Source: Lachnoanaerobaculum sp. ICM7
GTDB lineage: Bacteria > Bacillota > Clostridia > Lachnospirales > Lachnospiraceae
Assembly: GCF_000287675.1 (NCBI RefSeq)
Contig: NZ_ALJL01000025.1
Coordinates: 1 to 64,000, forward strand
Reading direction: 5' to 3'
DNA length: 64,000 bases
Below the pieces are notes generated by a model that had not been told where the DNA came from, did no database searches, and worked only from the letters and a program-made list of their open reading frames with translations. Of this stretch, positions 63,475 through 64,000 are shown one piece after another (within the stretch, counting starts at the first letter, position 1; each line of letters opens with the position of its first letter). The translations under genes were made by a program, and so were the position numbers.

Positions 63475-64000
63475 AACAAATTTATATAATCGGTATGGGA
63501 CCGGGTAAATATGATCAGATGACTGTTGAGGCAATAAAAAAAATAGAAGAGAGCGATATTGTTATCGGTTATACTGTATATACTGATTTAATAAAGGAAA
63601 TATGGCCTGATAAGGAATGCCTTTCAACACCCATGACGAAGGAATATGAAAGATGTGTAATGGCATTTGAAGAGGCTGATAAGGGAAAAACCGTTGCAAT
63701 GGTTTGTTCAGGTGATGCCGGAGTATATGGACTTACGGGACTTATGCTTAGTATAGCACCCAATTATAAAGATGTGGAGGTAAAAACTATCGCAGGAGTT
63801 ACTGCAGCTCTTTCAGGTGCAGCTATAATAGGTGCACCGCTCATACATGATTTTGCGGTAATCAGTCTCAGCGATCTTTTAACACCTTGGGAGAAAATAG
63901 AAAAAAGACTCGAATGTGCTGCAATAGGAGATTTTTGTATCTCAATATATAATCCGGGAAGTAAAAAGAGAGTGGATTATCTAAAAAAAGCATGTGAAAT
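63471..64000 (+). CDS. cbiH: Precorrin-3B C17-methyltransferase (3' end outside window)
   Basis: The frame from ATG 63471 remains open to the window end (176 complete codons). It has the methylase start YIIGMGPGKYDQMT, CSGDAGVYGLTGLM, TIAGVTAALSGAAIIGAPL and the SLSDLLTPWEKIEKRL segment typical of CbiH/CobJ, which methylates C17 and contracts the ring. It overlaps the cbiL stop. The rest of the operon lies beyond the window. Confidence 0.92.
   Translation, partial: MKQIYIIGMGPGKYDQMTVEAIKKIEESDIVIGYTVYTDLIKEIWPDKECLSTPMTKEYERCVMAFEEADKGKTVAMVCSGDAGVYGLTGLMLSIAPNYKDVEVKTIAGVTAALSGAAIIGAPLIHDFAVISLSDLLTPWEKIEKRLECAAIGDFCISIYNPGSKKRVDYLKKACE

Overview
The window reads as a chromosomal segment of a low-GC, Gram-positive, anaerobic Firmicute, most likely a member of the Lachnospiraceae. 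The reasons are the AT-rich codon use, a Gram-positive PolC, strong AGGAGG ribosome-binding sites, the blocks pyrH-frr-uppS-cdsA-dxr-rseP-ispG-polC and ylxM-ffh-rpsP-khpA-rimM-trmD, an oxygen-independent HemZ-type enzyme, an anaerobic-type cobalamin cluster (cbiD), and many secreted proteins with choline/glucan-binding-type W-Y repeats. An oral genus such as Lachnoanaerobaculum would fit, but that is inference.

Layout. 1-8.5 kb: two tandem giant surface proteins with C-terminal cell-wall-binding repeats, a type I asparaginase, and a secreted CAP-domain protein with the same repeats. 8.5-10 kb: the infC-rpmI-rplT operon with a long attenuator leader and an AUU start, then tRNA-Leu(CAG). 10-16 kb: a heterodimeric ABC exporter, a zinc-ribbon membrane protein and an unknown polytopic membrane protein. 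16-21.5 kb: a second surface-protein zone (a CHAP/ricin-lectin wall hydrolase and two small secreted proteins) with an 860-bp, hairpin-rich stretch that looks like gene decay. 21.6-24.2 kb: a PaaI-like thioesterase on the minus strand and a CbxX/SpoVK-like AAA+ ATPase that carries an RNA-polymerase alpha-CTD-like domain and lies behind a structured leader. 24.4-28.4 kb: mreB, recD2 and comFC. 28.4-40 kb: a lipoprotein, then the pyrH to polC housekeeping run (nucleotide, ribosome recycling, lipid carrier, phospholipid, isoprenoid and replication functions). 39.9-42.7 kb: an accessory islet with a zinc-ribbon protein, an XRE regulator plus ImmA-type protease, and an orphan protein resembling the NADAR antitoxin family associated with DarT1. 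42.7-47.5 kb: the SRP/ribosome maturation operon, starting from a consensus promoter that makes ylxM essentially leaderless, and a DUF4317 gene. 47.5-48.5 kb: an FMN riboswitch controlling the riboflavin transporter gene ribU. 48.6-61.6 kb: relA, a metallo-hydrolase, hemZ, hisS, aspS, a response regulator, gltX, a UvrD-like helicase and a histidine kinase. 61.6-64 kb: the start of a cobalamin operon (cbiD, cbiL, cbiH/cobJ), cut by the window end.

Almost everything is on the plus strand. The only well-supported minus-strand gene is the thioesterase at 21631-22041. No CRISPR array, rRNA, intact insertion sequence or prophage was seen. The best candidates for something undescribed are the AAA+/alpha-CTD fusion with its structured leader, and the orphan NADAR-like gene beside the XRE/ImmA pair.
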